This document shows, piece after piece, positions 32,749 through 42,188 of a stretch of DNA of 64,000 bases (its first letter is position 1; every line of letters begins with the position of its first letter). The notes beneath the pieces were generated by a model, which worked only from the letters and a program-made list of their open reading frames with translations, searched no databases and was not told the DNA's origin. This stretch comes from Allobosea sp. Root381. Lineage in GTDB: Bacteria > Pseudomonadota > Alphaproteobacteria > Rhizobiales > Beijerinckiaceae. The DNA lies in NCBI RefSeq assembly GCF_001429395.1, contig NZ_LMJT01000014.1, positions 1-64,000 of the forward strand, written 5' to 3'. The translations under genes were made by a program, and so were the position numbers.

Positions 32749-32985
32749 GAAACAGGGAGGTGCGGCCGAAGCAGGGCCGCGGAACTGAAATTCAAGCCGA
32801 AGGAAGCAGAATGCCGCTATACGGCCGCCCGGAAGGGCTCACAACAGGCCGGCGGTGGAAAGCCGCGATTCCGCCGGGTCCGCTTGGCGATTTGGTAACC
32901 AATTCGCAAAAGGCTGGGTTTATCGCGGTGCAGCGATTAAGAGATGCCGCGCCGAGGCGCCGGCCCGCATGAGGAACAGCCTGCC
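32749..32985. other. Divergent intergenic region between GST and uppP
   Basis: About 237 bp that should hold promoters for both genes. I see no clear operator, RNA or ORF. Confidence 0.35.
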
Positions 32986-33783
32986 ATGGAAAATGCGTTC
33001 GAAGCGGCTCTCCTCGGCGTCGTCGAGGGGCTGACCGAGTTCCTGCCTGTCTCCTCGACCGGGCATCTCCTGCTGCTCGGTCATTTCCTCGGCTTCGAAT
33101 CGAACGGCAAGTCCTTCGAGATCCTGATCCAGCTCGGCGCGATCCTGGCGATCCTGCTGGTCTATTTCCGCCGCCTGCTCGACATCGCGCTGCGCGTTCC
33201 CAGCGATCCGGCGGCGCGGCGCTTCGTCATCGGCGTCGTCGTGGCCTTCCTGCCCGCTGCGCTGATTGGCGCCGTGCTGCACGGCTTCATCAAGGGCGTG
33301 CTGTTCAACCCCTTCATCGTCTGCATCTCGCTGATCGTCGGCGGGCTGATCCTGCTCGTCGTCGACGATCTTGAGCTTGAGGTGAAGCACCAGGACGCCA
33401 CGACCTTCCCGCTGCCGATGTATCTCAAGATCGGCTTCATCCAGTGCCTGGCGATGATTCCCGGAGTCTCGCGCTCGGGCTCGACCATCGTCGGCGCGAT
33501 GCTGCTGGGGTCGAGCAAGCGCGCCGCGGCCGAGTTTTCCTTCTTTCTCGCGATGCCGACCATGGCCGGCGCCTTCGCCTATGACCTGCTCAAGAGCTAC
33601 AAGACGCTGACCGTCGACGACGTCACGCTGATCGCGATCGGCTTCGTCACTGCCTTCATCTCCGCGCTGATCGTGGTCCGCTCCTTCCTCGACTTCGTCA
33701 CGAAGCGCGGCTTCGCTCCCTTCGCCTGGTGGCGGATCGTCGTCGGCCTGTTCGGCCTCGCTGGTCTCTGGATCTACGGCTGA
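32986..33783 (+). CDS. uppP: Undecaprenyl-diphosphatase
   Basis: The product has 265 residues; GAGGAAC precedes ATG at 32986. It has about eight membrane segments and the two catalytic motifs of the UppP/BacA family: [19 protein letters not shown] near the N-terminus and [17 protein letters not shown] mid-protein. It dephosphorylates undecaprenyl diphosphate in the membrane to recycle the lipid carrier for peptidoglycan and polysaccharide export; overexpression gives bacitracin resistance. Its stop lies 7 bp from the stop of the convergent MFS gene, so a terminator would have to overlap coding sequence. Confidence 0.96.
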   Translation: MENAFEAALLGVVEGLTEFLPVSSTGHLLLLGHFLGFESNGKSFEILIQLGAILAILLVYFRRLLDIALRVPSDPAARRFVIGVVVAFLPAALIGAVLHGFIKGVLFNPFIVCISLIVGGLILLVVDDLELEVKHQDATTFPLPMYLKIGFIQCLAMIPGVSRSGSTIVGAMLLGSSKRAAAEFSFFLAMPTMAGAFAYDLLKSYKTLTVDDVTLIAIGFVTAFISALIVVRSFLDFVTKRGFAPFAWWRIVVGLFGLAGLWIYG

Positions 33784-33790
33784 ACCCTGC

Positions 33791-35512
33791 TCAGCCGCTG
33801 TGCCCGGTCGGCTCGGGCGGGTGCTGGTGCTGCATCGGCAGGCCGCGCGGCAGGGTGGCGGTCTCGCGCTCGATCATGCGGTGGACCACCGGCGGATTCG
33901 GCCCCTTGTGCAACGCCCTGACGCGGTCGCTGATCTCGGCATCGGCCTGCGTCACGCGCTGCGCCTGCCGGACATATTCGACCCAGGTCGGGCTGTCGTA
34001 GCGCTCGACCCAGAGCTCGGGATCGGTCAGGTCGCGCAGCAGCGTCCAGTGGCGGGCGCCGTCGCGCCGCCGGATGCGCTTGCGCTCGGCCATCGCCTTC
34101 AGGAACTCGACGACGTCCTCCTCGCGGATCAGCCATTCGATGGTGACGATCACCGGCCCGCTGCGCGGCTCGATATCGACGGCGACCTTCGGCTCGCGCC
34201 AGCGGCTGAGCGGATCGAGGTTGAGCGCCGTCAGCGGCGGCAGCACGTAGCGCAGGCCGATGGCGCCGCCGGCCAGCAGGGCGAGGGCGGAGAGCAGCAG
34301 CGCCTGCGCTGGCCCCAGATGCAGCGTCGCATAGCCCCAGGCCCAGCTGCCTGCCGCCATGCCGCCGAAGGTCGCCATCTGGTAGAGCGAGAGCGCCCTG
34401 CCCACCACCCAGCGCGGAGCCGAGAGCTGCACGGTCGCGTTGAAGGTCGAGAGCGCCAGCACCCAGCAGGCGCCCGCGACGGCGAGCGCGAGCATGGTCA
34501 GCCACATCATCGTGCTGATGCCGATGACCGCGGCCGAGGTCGCATAGGCGGCGAAGGTCGCGCGCACCAGCGCCTCCGTCGTCAGCGTCCGGCGCAAGCG
34601 TGCACTCAGGAAGGCGCCGACGACCGCGCCCGCCCCGAACGCGCCGAGCAGCACGCCGAAGACCAGCGGCCCACCCTTGATCAGGTCGCGCGCGATCAGC
34701 GGCAGCAGGGCCAGCGCGACGATGCCGCCGAAGCCGAAGGCGAAGGCGCGTAAGGTGACGCTGCGGATGTTCGGGGACATCGCGACATAGCGGATGCCGG
34801 CCCCCATTGCGATCAGCAGTGTCTCGCGCGGCAGCAGCCGCTCGACACGCGGCGGCTCCCAGCGGGCCAGCACGACGAGTAGGCCGATATAGCTGAAGGC
34901 ATTGACCACGAAGGCCGCCACCGCACCGGCCGCCGCCACGATGGCGCCGCCGATCGCCGGGCCGACGCTGCGCGCGATGTTGAAGGCGACGCTGTTGAGC
35001 GTCACCGCGGCCGGCACGTCGCGCCTTGGCACCATGTCGCCGACCGAGGATTGCCAGGCCGGGTTGTTGAGGGCGTTGCCGCAGCCGATCAGGAAGGTGA
35101 AGCCGAGCAAGAGCCAGGGCGAGAGCAATCCGTACCAGGCGAAGATCGCGAGCATGATCGAAACGCAGAGCATGAAGCCCTGCGCCGTCAGCAGGATGCG
35201 GCGCCGGTCGTAATTGTCGGCGAGCGCGCCGGCCGCCAGCGAGAACATCATCACCGGAAGCGTCGTCGAGGCCTGGACGAGCGCGACCATGTCCGGCGAA
35301 TCCGAGAGCGAGGTCATCAGCCAGGCGGCGCCGACCATCTGCACGAGGCCGCCGAAATTCGAGGCGAGGCTGGCGATCCAGACGGCGCGAAAAATCGGCT
35401 GTCGTAGCGGTGCGAGGGCCGAATAGGGCTCCTGCGCAGGGGCGACGCCCTCCGCCGCGAGCTCGGCTTGCGCTACGTCGGCTGTCGGCTGGGCTTGGGG
35501 ATCGTCAGGCAT
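33791..35512 (-). CDS. MFS transporter (MFS_3 / enterobactin-exporter-like)
   Basis: The protein has 573 residues. About ten to twelve membrane segments lie between residues 35 and 440 (FRAVWIASLASNFGGLVQMV, ALNNPAWQSSVGDMVPRRDV). The cytoplasmic motif ALADNYDRRRILL is typical of MFS loop 2-3. A soluble C-terminal extension of about 130 residues (IVTIEWLIREEDVVEFLKAM, then a ferredoxin-like stretch) is typical of the MFS_3 family, whose members export siderophores or drugs. It is 64 bp downstream of msrQ on the same strand. Cargo unknown. Confidence 0.88.
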   Translation of the reverse strand: MPDDPQAQPTADVAQAELAAEGVAPAQEPYSALAPLRQPIFRAVWIASLASNFGGLVQMVGAAWLMTSLSDSPDMVALVQASTTLPVMMFSLAAGALADNYDRRRILLTAQGFMLCVSIMLAIFAWYGLLSPWLLLGFTFLIGCGNALNNPAWQSSVGDMVPRRDVPAAVTLNSVAFNIARSVGPAIGGAIVAAAGAVAAFVVNAFSYIGLLVVLARWEPPRVERLLPRETLLIAMGAGIRYVAMSPNIRSVTLRAFAFGFGGIVALALLPLIARDLIKGGPLVFGVLLGAFGAGAVVGAFLSARLRRTLTTEALVRATFAAYATSAAVIGISTMMWLTMLALAVAGACWVLALSTFNATVQLSAPRWVVGRALSLYQMATFGGMAAGSWAWGYATLHLGPAQALLLSALALLAGGAIGLRYVLPPLTALNLDPLSRWREPKVAVDIEPRSGPVIVTIEWLIREEDVVEFLKAMAERKRIRRRDGARHWTLLRDLTDPELWVERYDSPTWVEYVRQAQRVTQADAEISDRVRALHKGPNPPVVHRMIERETATLPRGLPMQHQHPPEPTGHSG

Positions 35513-35576
35513 GCCTTAAGGGGTAAGGCCAATGCCGCGAACTGCCAACCGTGATCGCTCGCCGATCTGCCTTGCG

Positions 35577-36464
35577 TCACGAGGTGGCGCTGGCCGCCGC
35601 CCGGGCGCGCTGCGGCCGCGGCTGCCCGGCCCGCGGCCGGCGGACAGTGGCTCCAACCGCGACGACCAGCCCGACAAGGGTGACCCAGTGCCCCGGCCTC
35701 AGCGCGGTGACGTCGCCATAGACGACGATGTCGGCATTGGCCTGGAAGACCATCCAGGCCGAGGCGCCGGTCGTGAGCGCGTACCAGGCGGTCTCGACGA
35801 GCGCCGTGGCGAGCCCCGTCGCCAGTGCGGTCGCAGCCAGCATCGGCGGCGTCAGGGGAAGCCCGAAGCGGACGAGCCCGCGATAGGCCATCAGCAGCGC
35901 GAAGAGCCCGATCATCAGCATCGGCTCCGTCACGTCGATCTTCGCCTGCAGCGCGAAATGCAGCAGCGCCAGCAGCGCGATCGGGTAGATCAGGTTGTGC
36001 AGGCGCTGCCAGTTCTTGCCGCCCATCCGGCGGATCATGCCGTCGGTCGAGGTCACGCCGAGCGCGACGAGCCCCGTCAGCGCGGTTATGCCGACGATGA
36101 GGTAGAAGCGCTTGGCGATCTCGGAGGCGATCAGCCCCCAGTCGAAGGCGAGGTCGATGCAGTAGAGCGTGAAATGCCCCGCCGCATAGGCCAGCACCGA
36201 AAGCCCCAGCATGCGCCGGATGCCGATCAGCTTCGGCCAGTCGAGGATCCGCCGCAGCGGCGAGACGGCAAGCGTGATCAGCAGCAGCCGGATCGCCCAG
36301 GTTCCGGTGTCATGCACGGCCCGGGTCCAGGGTTTCGCGCCGAGCTGGCCCATCCAGGCCTCGCTCGCCAGGATCAGCGCCGGTACCAGCACGAGCGCGA
36401 AGGTCGCAGCCCTCAGCCCCGAGAAGCGTCCTTGCCGGTCCAGCCATGGCAGCCATTGCTGCAT
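35577..36464 (-). CDS. msrQ: Heme-binding membrane subunit of periplasmic methionine sulfoxide reductase
   Basis: The ATG at 36464 gives 295 residues; earlier starts add a non-conserved hydrophilic leader. It has six membrane segments with the ferric-reductase-like domain and conserved His (VHDTGTWAIRLLLITLAVSPL, VLAYAAGHFTLYCIDL, KNWQRLHNLIYPIALLALLH). MsrQ passes electrons from quinones or flavins to the molybdenum enzyme MsrP. No msrP is in the window, where it usually precedes msrQ, so the partner is elsewhere or absent. The downstream MFS gene follows on the same strand. Confidence 0.92.
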   Translation of the reverse strand: MQQWLPWLDRQGRFSGLRAATFALVLVPALILASEAWMGQLGAKPWTRAVHDTGTWAIRLLLITLAVSPLRRILDWPKLIGIRRMLGLSVLAYAAGHFTLYCIDLAFDWGLIASEIAKRFYLIVGITALTGLVALGVTSTDGMIRRMGGKNWQRLHNLIYPIALLALLHFALQAKIDVTEPMLMIGLFALLMAYRGLVRFGLPLTPPMLAATALATGLATALVETAWYALTTGASAWMVFQANADIVVYGDVTALRPGHWVTLVGLVVAVGATVRRPRAGQPRPQRARAAASATS

Positions 36465-36587
36465 GCCGTTCTCCGCCGTTGCATTCGTCCCTTGGGATAC
36501 GCGAGAGTGGCGGCCCCTGTCTCGCTGCCCGGCACACAAGAGCGTGAGCGCCTGGCCGTGCCGCTTCTCTCCCGACGGACGTTAGCC

Positions 36588-37202
36588 ATGCCCATCACTG
36601 CCCCCACCGTCGTCTTCGATGTCGGCAACGTCCTGATCCGCTGGGACCCGCAGATCGTCTACCGCGAGATGATTCCGGATGACGAGAAGCGCGCCTGGTT
36701 CATGCAGAACGTCTGCACCGCGGCCTGGAACATCGAGCAGGATCGTGGCCGAAGCTGGGAGGAGGCCGTCGCCCTGCTGGTCGCCAGCCACCCGGAATGG
36801 GAGGCCGAGATCAGGGCCTATGATGAGCGTTGGCACGAGACCGTGCCCGGCATTGTCGACGACAGCGTCGCCGTGCTGGGCGAACTGAAGGCCCGCGGCG
36901 AGAAGGTCTACGCCATCACCAATTTCTCGCGCGAGAAATGGGCCGAATGCCTGATCCGCTTCCCGTTCCTGCAAAGCTTCGACGGCGTCGTCGTCTCGGC
37001 GCATGAGCGTGTTATCAAGCCCGATCCCGAGATCTTCCATATCCTGCTGCAACGCTACGGGCTTGCCGCGGGAGATTGCATCTTCATCGACGACAGCGCG
37101 AAAAACATCGATGCGGCGCGGGCCGTCGGCATGAAGGCGGTGCATTTCGTCGAGCCGATCGACCTGCGCAGCGCACTGGCGGCGCATGGCGTGCCGTTCT
37201 GA
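36588..37202 (+). CDS. HAD-family phosphatase (YihX-like)
   Basis: The protein has 204 residues. Motif I is FDVGNVLIRWDP with the nucleophile Asp, motif II is AITNFSREKW, motif III is VIKPDPEIF and motif IV is FIDDSAKNIDAA. This matches HAD subfamily IA sugar- or nucleotide-phosphate phosphatases. It starts 124 bp divergently from msrQ and 28 bp before the aldo/keto reductase gene, so both may be one transcript. Natural substrate unknown. Confidence 0.9.
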   Translation: MPITAPTVVFDVGNVLIRWDPQIVYREMIPDDEKRAWFMQNVCTAAWNIEQDRGRSWEEAVALLVASHPEWEAEIRAYDERWHETVPGIVDDSVAVLGELKARGEKVYAITNFSREKWAECLIRFPFLQSFDGVVVSAHERVIKPDPEIFHILLQRYGLAAGDCIFIDDSAKNIDAARAVGMKAVHFVEPIDLRSALAAHGVPF

Positions 37203-37230
37203 CGAGACAAGACCCCGAAGGAGCGAGCCG

Positions 37231-38253
37231 ATGGCCAGCGCAAACCGATACGACCAGATGACCTATAACCGCTGCGGCCGCAGCGGCCTCAAGCTGCCGG
37301 CTCTCTCGCTCGGCCTCTGGCACAATTTCGGTGAGACCACCGCGCCCGATGTCGGCCGCCGGATTTGCCGCACGGCCTTCGATCTCGGCATCACCCATTT
37401 CGATCTCGCCAATAACTACGGGCCGCCGCCCGGCTCGGCCGAGACGGCCTTCGGCGAGATCCTGCGCAATGACTTCGCCGGCCATCGCGACGAGCTCGTC
37501 ATCTCAACCAAGGCCGGCTACCGGATGTGGCCCGGCCCCTACGGCGAATTCGGCAGCCGAAAATACCTGCTCTCCAGCCTCGACCAGAGCCTGAAGCGGA
37601 TGAAGCTCGACTATGTCGACATCTTCTATTCGCATCGCTTCGACCCGGAAACGCCTCTTGAGGAGACGATGGGCGCGCTCGATTCGGCCGTCCGCCAGGG
37701 CAAGGCGCTCTATGTCGGCCTGTCCTCATATAATTCGAAGCGCACACGCGAGGCGGCGGATATCCTGCGCCGGCTGGGCACGCCCTGCCTGATCCACCAG
37801 CCGAGCTACTCGATGATCAATCGCTGGGTCGAGGAGGACGGGCTGCTCGACACGCTCTCCGAGGAGGGCATCGGCTCGATCGTGTTCTCGCCGCTGGCGC
37901 AGGGCATGCTGACCTCGAAATATCTCGGCGGCGTGCCGGAGGGCAGCCGTGCCGCGCGCAAGGCGCCGTCCTTCCGCGACGGCTTCCTCTCCGACGACAA
38001 TCTCCGCCGCATCGCCGCGCTGAACGAGATCGCCGCGGCGCGCGGCCAGAGCCTCGCCCAGATGGCGATCGCCTGGGTGCTGCGCGGCGGGCGCGTGACC
38101 TCGGCGCTGATCGGCGCGAGCCGGCCCGAGCAGGTCGAGGATTGCGTCGCGGCGCTGAAGCGGCCCGATTTCAGTCCCGAAGAGCTGGAGGCCATCGATC
38201 GTCACGCCGTCGAGGGCGGCGTCAACATCTGGGCGGCTTCCATCGAACGCTGA
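37231..38253 (+). CDS. Aldo/keto reductase, L-glyceraldehyde-3-phosphate reductase type (YghZ/AKR14-like)
   Basis: The product has 340 residues after AAGGAG. The catalytic tetrad is present: Asp and Tyr in FDLANNYG, Lys in STKAGY and His in YSHRFDPETP. The C-terminal NADPH-binding LIGASRPEQVED is also there. YghZ reduces L-glyceraldehyde 3-phosphate, a by-product of triose metabolism; close relatives serve as voltage-gated potassium channel beta-like reductases. It is followed by nadE after 111 bp. The specific substrate is inferred from similarity. Confidence 0.88.
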   Translation: MASANRYDQMTYNRCGRSGLKLPALSLGLWHNFGETTAPDVGRRICRTAFDLGITHFDLANNYGPPPGSAETAFGEILRNDFAGHRDELVISTKAGYRMWPGPYGEFGSRKYLLSSLDQSLKRMKLDYVDIFYSHRFDPETPLEETMGALDSAVRQGKALYVGLSSYNSKRTREAADILRRLGTPCLIHQPSYSMINRWVEEDGLLDTLSEEGIGSIVFSPLAQGMLTSKYLGGVPEGSRAARKAPSFRDGFLSDDNLRRIAALNEIAAARGQSLAQMAIAWVLRGGRVTSALIGASRPEQVEDCVAALKRPDFSPEELEAIDRHAVEGGVNIWAASIER

Positions 38254-38364
38254 GGCGGGCGCGGCGCGCGCGGACCCGGTCCGCGCCGTTCCGCCTTGCC
38301 GCGCCGGCGCTTCCCGCGCGATAGAATGGGGAACGCCGTTGCGGCGCGACGATACGGATCGGCG

Positions 38365-40404
38365 ATGAGCTTCTCGAACATCCAAACGCATGGCCTCGTC
38401 CGGCTCGCCTGCGCGGCGCCGCGGCTCAAGGTCGCCGATCCCGCCTTCAATGTCGCCGAGACGCTGCCGCTCCTGCGCCGGGCCGAGGAGCAGGGCGCCT
38501 CGATCGTGCTCTTCCCCGAGCTCGGGCTCAGCGCCTATGCGATCGACGACCTGCTCATGCAGGGCGCCCTGCTTGAGGCCGTTCAGGCCGCGCTCGGCGA
38601 ACTGGTCGAGGCGAGCCGAAAGCTTCGGGCGGTCGCCGTGGTCGGCGCGCCTTTGCGCGTCGAAGGCCGCCTGTTCAACTGCGCAGTGGCGATCCATCGT
38701 GGCCGCATCCTCGCCGTCGTGCCGAAAACCTATCTGCCGAATTACCGCGAGTTCTACGAGCGCCGGCAGTTCGCCTCGGGCGAGCGCGCGGGCGTCGCCT
38801 CGATCCGGCTCTGCGGGCAGGAGGTGCCCTTCGGCACCGACATCCTGCTCACCGCTTCCGACGTGCCCGATCTCACCATCCATATGGAGATCTGCGAGGA
38901 CGTCTGGCTGCCGGTGCCGCCGAGTTCCTTCGCGGCGCTGGCGGGGGCGACCGTGCTGCTCAATCTCTCGGCCAGCAACGTGACCATCGGCAAGTCGGAC
39001 TGGCGCCATGCGCTCTGCAAGGCCCATTCCGGCCGCTGCATCGCGGCTTATGCCTATTCCGCCGCCGGGCCGGGCGAGTCGACGACCGATCTCGCCTGGG
39101 ACGGGCAGGCGATGATCTACGAGAACGGCGCGTTGCTGGCCGAGGCGCAGCGCTTCGCCCCCGAGCCGCAGCTCATCCTCGCCGATATCGACATCGAGGG
39201 GCTGGCGCTCGACCGGCTGCGGATGAACACCTTCGGCGACAACGCCGATGCCCTGCGCGACCGGCTCGCCTTCCGCCGCGTCGAATTCGCGCTGGAGCCG
39301 GATCGCGAGAGCGATCTCGGCCTCAGGCGCGAGGTCGACCGCTTTCCCTACGTGCCGAACGACGATGCGAGGCTGAACGAGCTCTGCTTCGAGGCCTACA
39401 ACATCCAGTCGCACGGCCTGCGCAAGCGGTTGGAAAGCGCCCGTGTCGAGAAGCTCGTGATCGGCGTCTCGGGCGGCCTCGATTCGACGCAGGCCCTGCT
39501 GGTCGCCGCCGATACGGTGGATGCGCTCGGCCTGCCGCGCTCCAGCATCCTCGCCTATACGCTGCCGGCCTTCGCCACCACCGCCGGCACCAAGGGCAAT
39601 GCCTGGCGGCTGATGCGGGCGCTCGGCGTCACCGCGCAGGAAATCGACATGACGCCGGCCTGCCGGCAGATGCTGGTCGATATCGACCACCCCTTCGCCA
39701 GGGGCGAGCCGGTCTACGACATCACCTTCGAGAACGTGCAGGCGGGCGCGCGCACCTCGCTGCTGTTCCGCCTCGCCAACCGGCACAACGGCCTCGTACT
39801 CGGCACCGGCGATCTCTCGGAGCTGGCGCTGGGCTGGTGCACCTATGGCGTCGGCGACCACATGTCCCATTACAACGTCAACGGCTCGGTCTCGAAGACG
39901 CTGATCCAGCACCTGATTCGCTGGGTCGCCGAAACGGACCGCTTCGGCCCGGAGGTTTCGGCCACGCTCGACGACATCCTGGCGACCGAGATCTCGCCCG
40001 AGCTGGTGCCGGGCGAGGGCGACGAGCCGGCCCAGAAGACCGAGGATTTCGTCGGTCCCTACGCGCTGCAGGACTTCAACCTGTTCTACACGACGCGCTA
40101 CGGCTTCAAGCCGAGCAAGATTGCCTTCCTGTCACAGCATGCCTGGTCGGATGCCGCGCGGGGCGATTGGCCGCCGCATATGGAGGCGTCGAAGAAGCTC
40201 GCCTACGACCTCGCCACGATCAAGAAGTGGCTCCGCGTTTTCGTGCGCCGCTTCTTCGAGACCAGCCAGTTCAAGCGCTCTGCCGTGCCGAACGGCCCGA
40301 AGGTCTCCTCCGGCGGCTCGCTCTCGCCTCGCGGCGACTGGCGCGCGCCGAGCGACGCCTCGGCGGCCGCCTGGCTTGCCGATCTCGACCGCATTCCGGA
40401 TTGA
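38365..40404 (+). CDS. nadE: Glutamine-dependent NAD+ synthetase
   Basis: The protein has 679 residues, the large two-domain form. The N-terminal nitrilase-type glutaminase has the Glu-Lys-Cys triad: Glu in FPELGLSAY, Lys in [14 protein letters not shown] and Cys in [10 protein letters not shown]. The C-terminal synthetase has the ATP P-loop [12 protein letters not shown] and [16 protein letters not shown]. It makes NAD+ from deamido-NAD+, ATP and glutamine, with ammonia channelled between domains. The C-terminal extension ([20 protein letters not shown]) is usual for this form. Confidence 0.97.
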   Translation: MSFSNIQTHGLVRLACAAPRLKVADPAFNVAETLPLLRRAEEQGASIVLFPELGLSAYAIDDLLMQGALLEAVQAALGELVEASRKLRAVAVVGAPLRVEGRLFNCAVAIHRGRILAVVPKTYLPNYREFYERRQFASGERAGVASIRLCGQEVPFGTDILLTASDVPDLTIHMEICEDVWLPVPPSSFAALAGATVLLNLSASNVTIGKSDWRHALCKAHSGRCIAAYAYSAAGPGESTTDLAWDGQAMIYENGALLAEAQRFAPEPQLILADIDIEGLALDRLRMNTFGDNADALRDRLAFRRVEFALEPDRESDLGLRREVDRFPYVPNDDARLNELCFEAYNIQSHGLRKRLESARVEKLVIGVSGGLDSTQALLVAADTVDALGLPRSSILAYTLPAFATTAGTKGNAWRLMRALGVTAQEIDMTPACRQMLVDIDHPFARGEPVYDITFENVQAGARTSLLFRLANRHNGLVLGTGDLSELALGWCTYGVGDHMSHYNVNGSVSKTLIQHLIRWVAETDRFGPEVSATLDDILATEISPELVPGEGDEPAQKTEDFVGPYALQDFNLFYTTRYGFKPSKIAFLSQHAWSDAARGDWPPHMEASKKLAYDLATIKKWLRVFVRRFFETSQFKRSAVPNGPKVSSGGSLSPRGDWRAPSDASAAAWLADLDRIPD

Positions 40405-40416
40405 CGCGAAGGCGGG

Positions 40417-41172
40417 CTACGACCGCCCGCCATCCACCGACAGCACCTGCCCGGTGATCCAGCCGGCCTGGTCGCTCAGGAAGAACAGCGTCGCGGCCGC
40501 GATGTCCTCAGGCGTGCCGAGGCGGCGCGTATGGATGCTCTCGACCAGCCGCTCCTGGCCTTCCGCGCCATAGCTCTGCCATTGCCGCTCGCTCGCGGGA
40601 TTGGAGCGCACGAAGCCGGGCGCGACCGAGTTCACCGTGATGCCATGCGGTCCGAATTCCCAGGCGAGCTGCCGCGTCAGCCCGACCAGCGCGTGCTTCG
40701 CCGAGGCATAGGCCTGGATGCCGGTCAGGCTCGGACGTAAGCCCGCGCCCGACGAGATCGTGACGATACGGCCCTGGCCGGCACGCTTCATCGCGGGAGC
40801 GGCGGCCTGCGCCAGGAAGAAGGCGGCATCGACATTCGCCGCGAAGATCACGCGCCAGTCCTCCTCGGAAATCTGCTCGATCGGCCGGCCCACCTGCCCG
40901 CGGACACCGCCGGCGGCATGGACCAGGAGGTCGAGCCTGCCGCTGCGGGCCGTGACGGCCTCGACCAGCGCCGCGGCGCTTTCGGGCGAGCCGAGATCGA
41001 CTTCGTGCGGGACGGCCCCGATCGCCGCCGCCGTGGCCGCGACGCCTTCTGCATCGATGTCGGCGAGATGAACCGTCGCGCCGGCCTCGGCCAGGGCGGC
41101 CGCGATGGCGCGGCCGATGCCCTGCGCCGCGCCGGTGACCAGGGCTACGCGCCCGTCAAAACGGATCTGCAT
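40417..41172 (-). CDS. SDR-family oxidoreductase
   Basis: The protein has 251 residues: MQIRFDGRVALVTGAAQGIG, the NAG-like AAGGVRG, catalytic Ser in TISSGAGLRPS, YASAK, and the C-terminal GWITGQVLSVDGG. The start at 41172 overlaps the end of the PanE-like gene by 28 bp, which still favours translational coupling. Last gene of the minus-strand arm binding protein, asparaginase, PanE-like, SDR. It probably oxidises or reduces an intermediate from the imported amide or peptide. Substrate unknown. Confidence 0.9.
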   Translation of the reverse strand: MQIRFDGRVALVTGAAQGIGRAIAAALAEAGATVHLADIDAEGVAATAAAIGAVPHEVDLGSPESAAALVEAVTARSGRLDLLVHAAGGVRGQVGRPIEQISEEDWRVIFAANVDAAFFLAQAAAPAMKRAGQGRIVTISSGAGLRPSLTGIQAYASAKHALVGLTRQLAWEFGPHGITVNSVAPGFVRSNPASERQWQSYGAEGQERLVESIHTRRLGTPEDIAAATLFFLSDQAGWITGQVLSVDGGRS

Positions 41173-42188
41173 TGCTCGATCAGCACCTTCAGCGTGTCGG
41201 GGGATTGCGGGCGCCGGCCCTCCTCGACGTCATGGATCAGTTCGACCATCGTCTCGATCGCCGGCGTCGCCACGCCGACCTCGCGGCCGATCGCGGCGAT
41301 GATGCCGATCTGCGGATCGACCTCGGTCTTGCGCTTGCGCACGGCGAGGTCGCGCCAGATGCCGGAATGCGTCTTGGCGGTCTTGGCCGTGTAGTCGGCG
41401 AGCCAGGCGATGGTCTCGATCTGCGGGTATTCCGGCCGGCCGGGCGCGAACACCATCGGGTCGAATTCGCCGAAGCCCAGCGTCGAGACGCCGCGTGCAT
41501 CCGCCACTGCCGCGACCTCCTGCCCGAGCGCGAGCCAGACGACGAGGCGCTCCGGGTCGGCGAAATTGGCCGACATCGAATCCTCGGTCAGCGCGGTGGC
41601 GAACAGCATCGCGCCATAGGAGAGCTTGCCCCAGAGATAGCCCCAGATGTTGGTGGTCAGCACCGAGGCTGGCGCGAAGATGCGCAGCAGCTTGTGCATC
41701 GCCAGCGCCCGCGCGCTGATCTGCCCGTTGATCTCGCCGACGACCACGGCGCCGGCATTGCCGTAGAGGATCTCGCCCGGCCCGTGCCAGTCCGCCCCGA
41801 AATTGACGAAGCAGCCCATCGTCCGCGCGGCGCCGACCTCGCGGGCGATGGCGATCTCGTTCAGCCCGTTCTGGGCCGAGAGCACGAAGCCGTCCGGGGC
41901 GAGGTGAGGGGCGAGCGCAGCGATCGCGGCCTCGGTCGCGCCCGCCTTCACCGCCAGGACGATGCATTTGTAGGTGCCGGTCAGCTCGTCCGGCGTCACG
42001 GCGGGGATCACCTGCCGGAATTCCTCGATCGGCCCGGTGATCGCAAGCCCGGTCGTGCGGCACGCCTCGACATGTTCCGGCACGATGTCGACCAGCAGCA
42101 CCGGAATCCCGGCGCGGGCCCAATAGGCGCCGAGCGTGCCGCCGATCGCGCCGGCGCCCCAGATCAGGATGGGTTCCTGCGCGCTCAT
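41145..42188 (-). CDS. 2-dehydropantoate 2-reductase family (PanE-like) oxidoreductase, paralogue 2
   Basis: The protein has 347 residues. The Rossmann motif is IWGAGAIGGTLGAYWARAG. VLAVKAGATEA holds the first family lysine, LSAQNGLNEI stands for SQNGLGN, and WGYLWGKLSYGAMLF holds the second lysine region. The C-terminal KRKTEVDPQIGIIAAIGRE holds the substrate-loop region (EVDPQIG). It starts overlapping the stop of the asparaginase gene (ATGA). It shares a family with the gene at 5496-6431 but with only general similarity. The context argues for a catabolic 2-keto-acid or imine reductase rather than pantothenate synthesis. Confidence 0.87.
   Translation of the reverse strand: MSAQEPILIWGAGAIGGTLGAYWARAGIPVLLVDIVPEHVEACRTTGLAITGPIEEFRQVIPAVTPDELTGTYKCIVLAVKAGATEAAIAALAPHLAPDGFVLSAQNGLNEIAIAREVGAARTMGCFVNFGADWHGPGEILYGNAGAVVVGEINGQISARALAMHKLLRIFAPASVLTTNIWGYLWGKLSYGAMLFATALTEDSMSANFADPERLVVWLALGQEVAAVADARGVSTLGFGEFDPMVFAPGRPEYPQIETIAWLADYTAKTAKTHSGIWRDLAVRKRKTEVDPQIGIIAAIGREVGVATPAIETMVELIHDVEEGRRPQSPDTLKVLIEQCRSVLTGA

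Noticed and set aside
37726-39912. A 728-codon minus-strand frame opposite nadE and the aldo/keto reductase
   Set aside because: Shadow of two well-supported genes; no start signal or family match.
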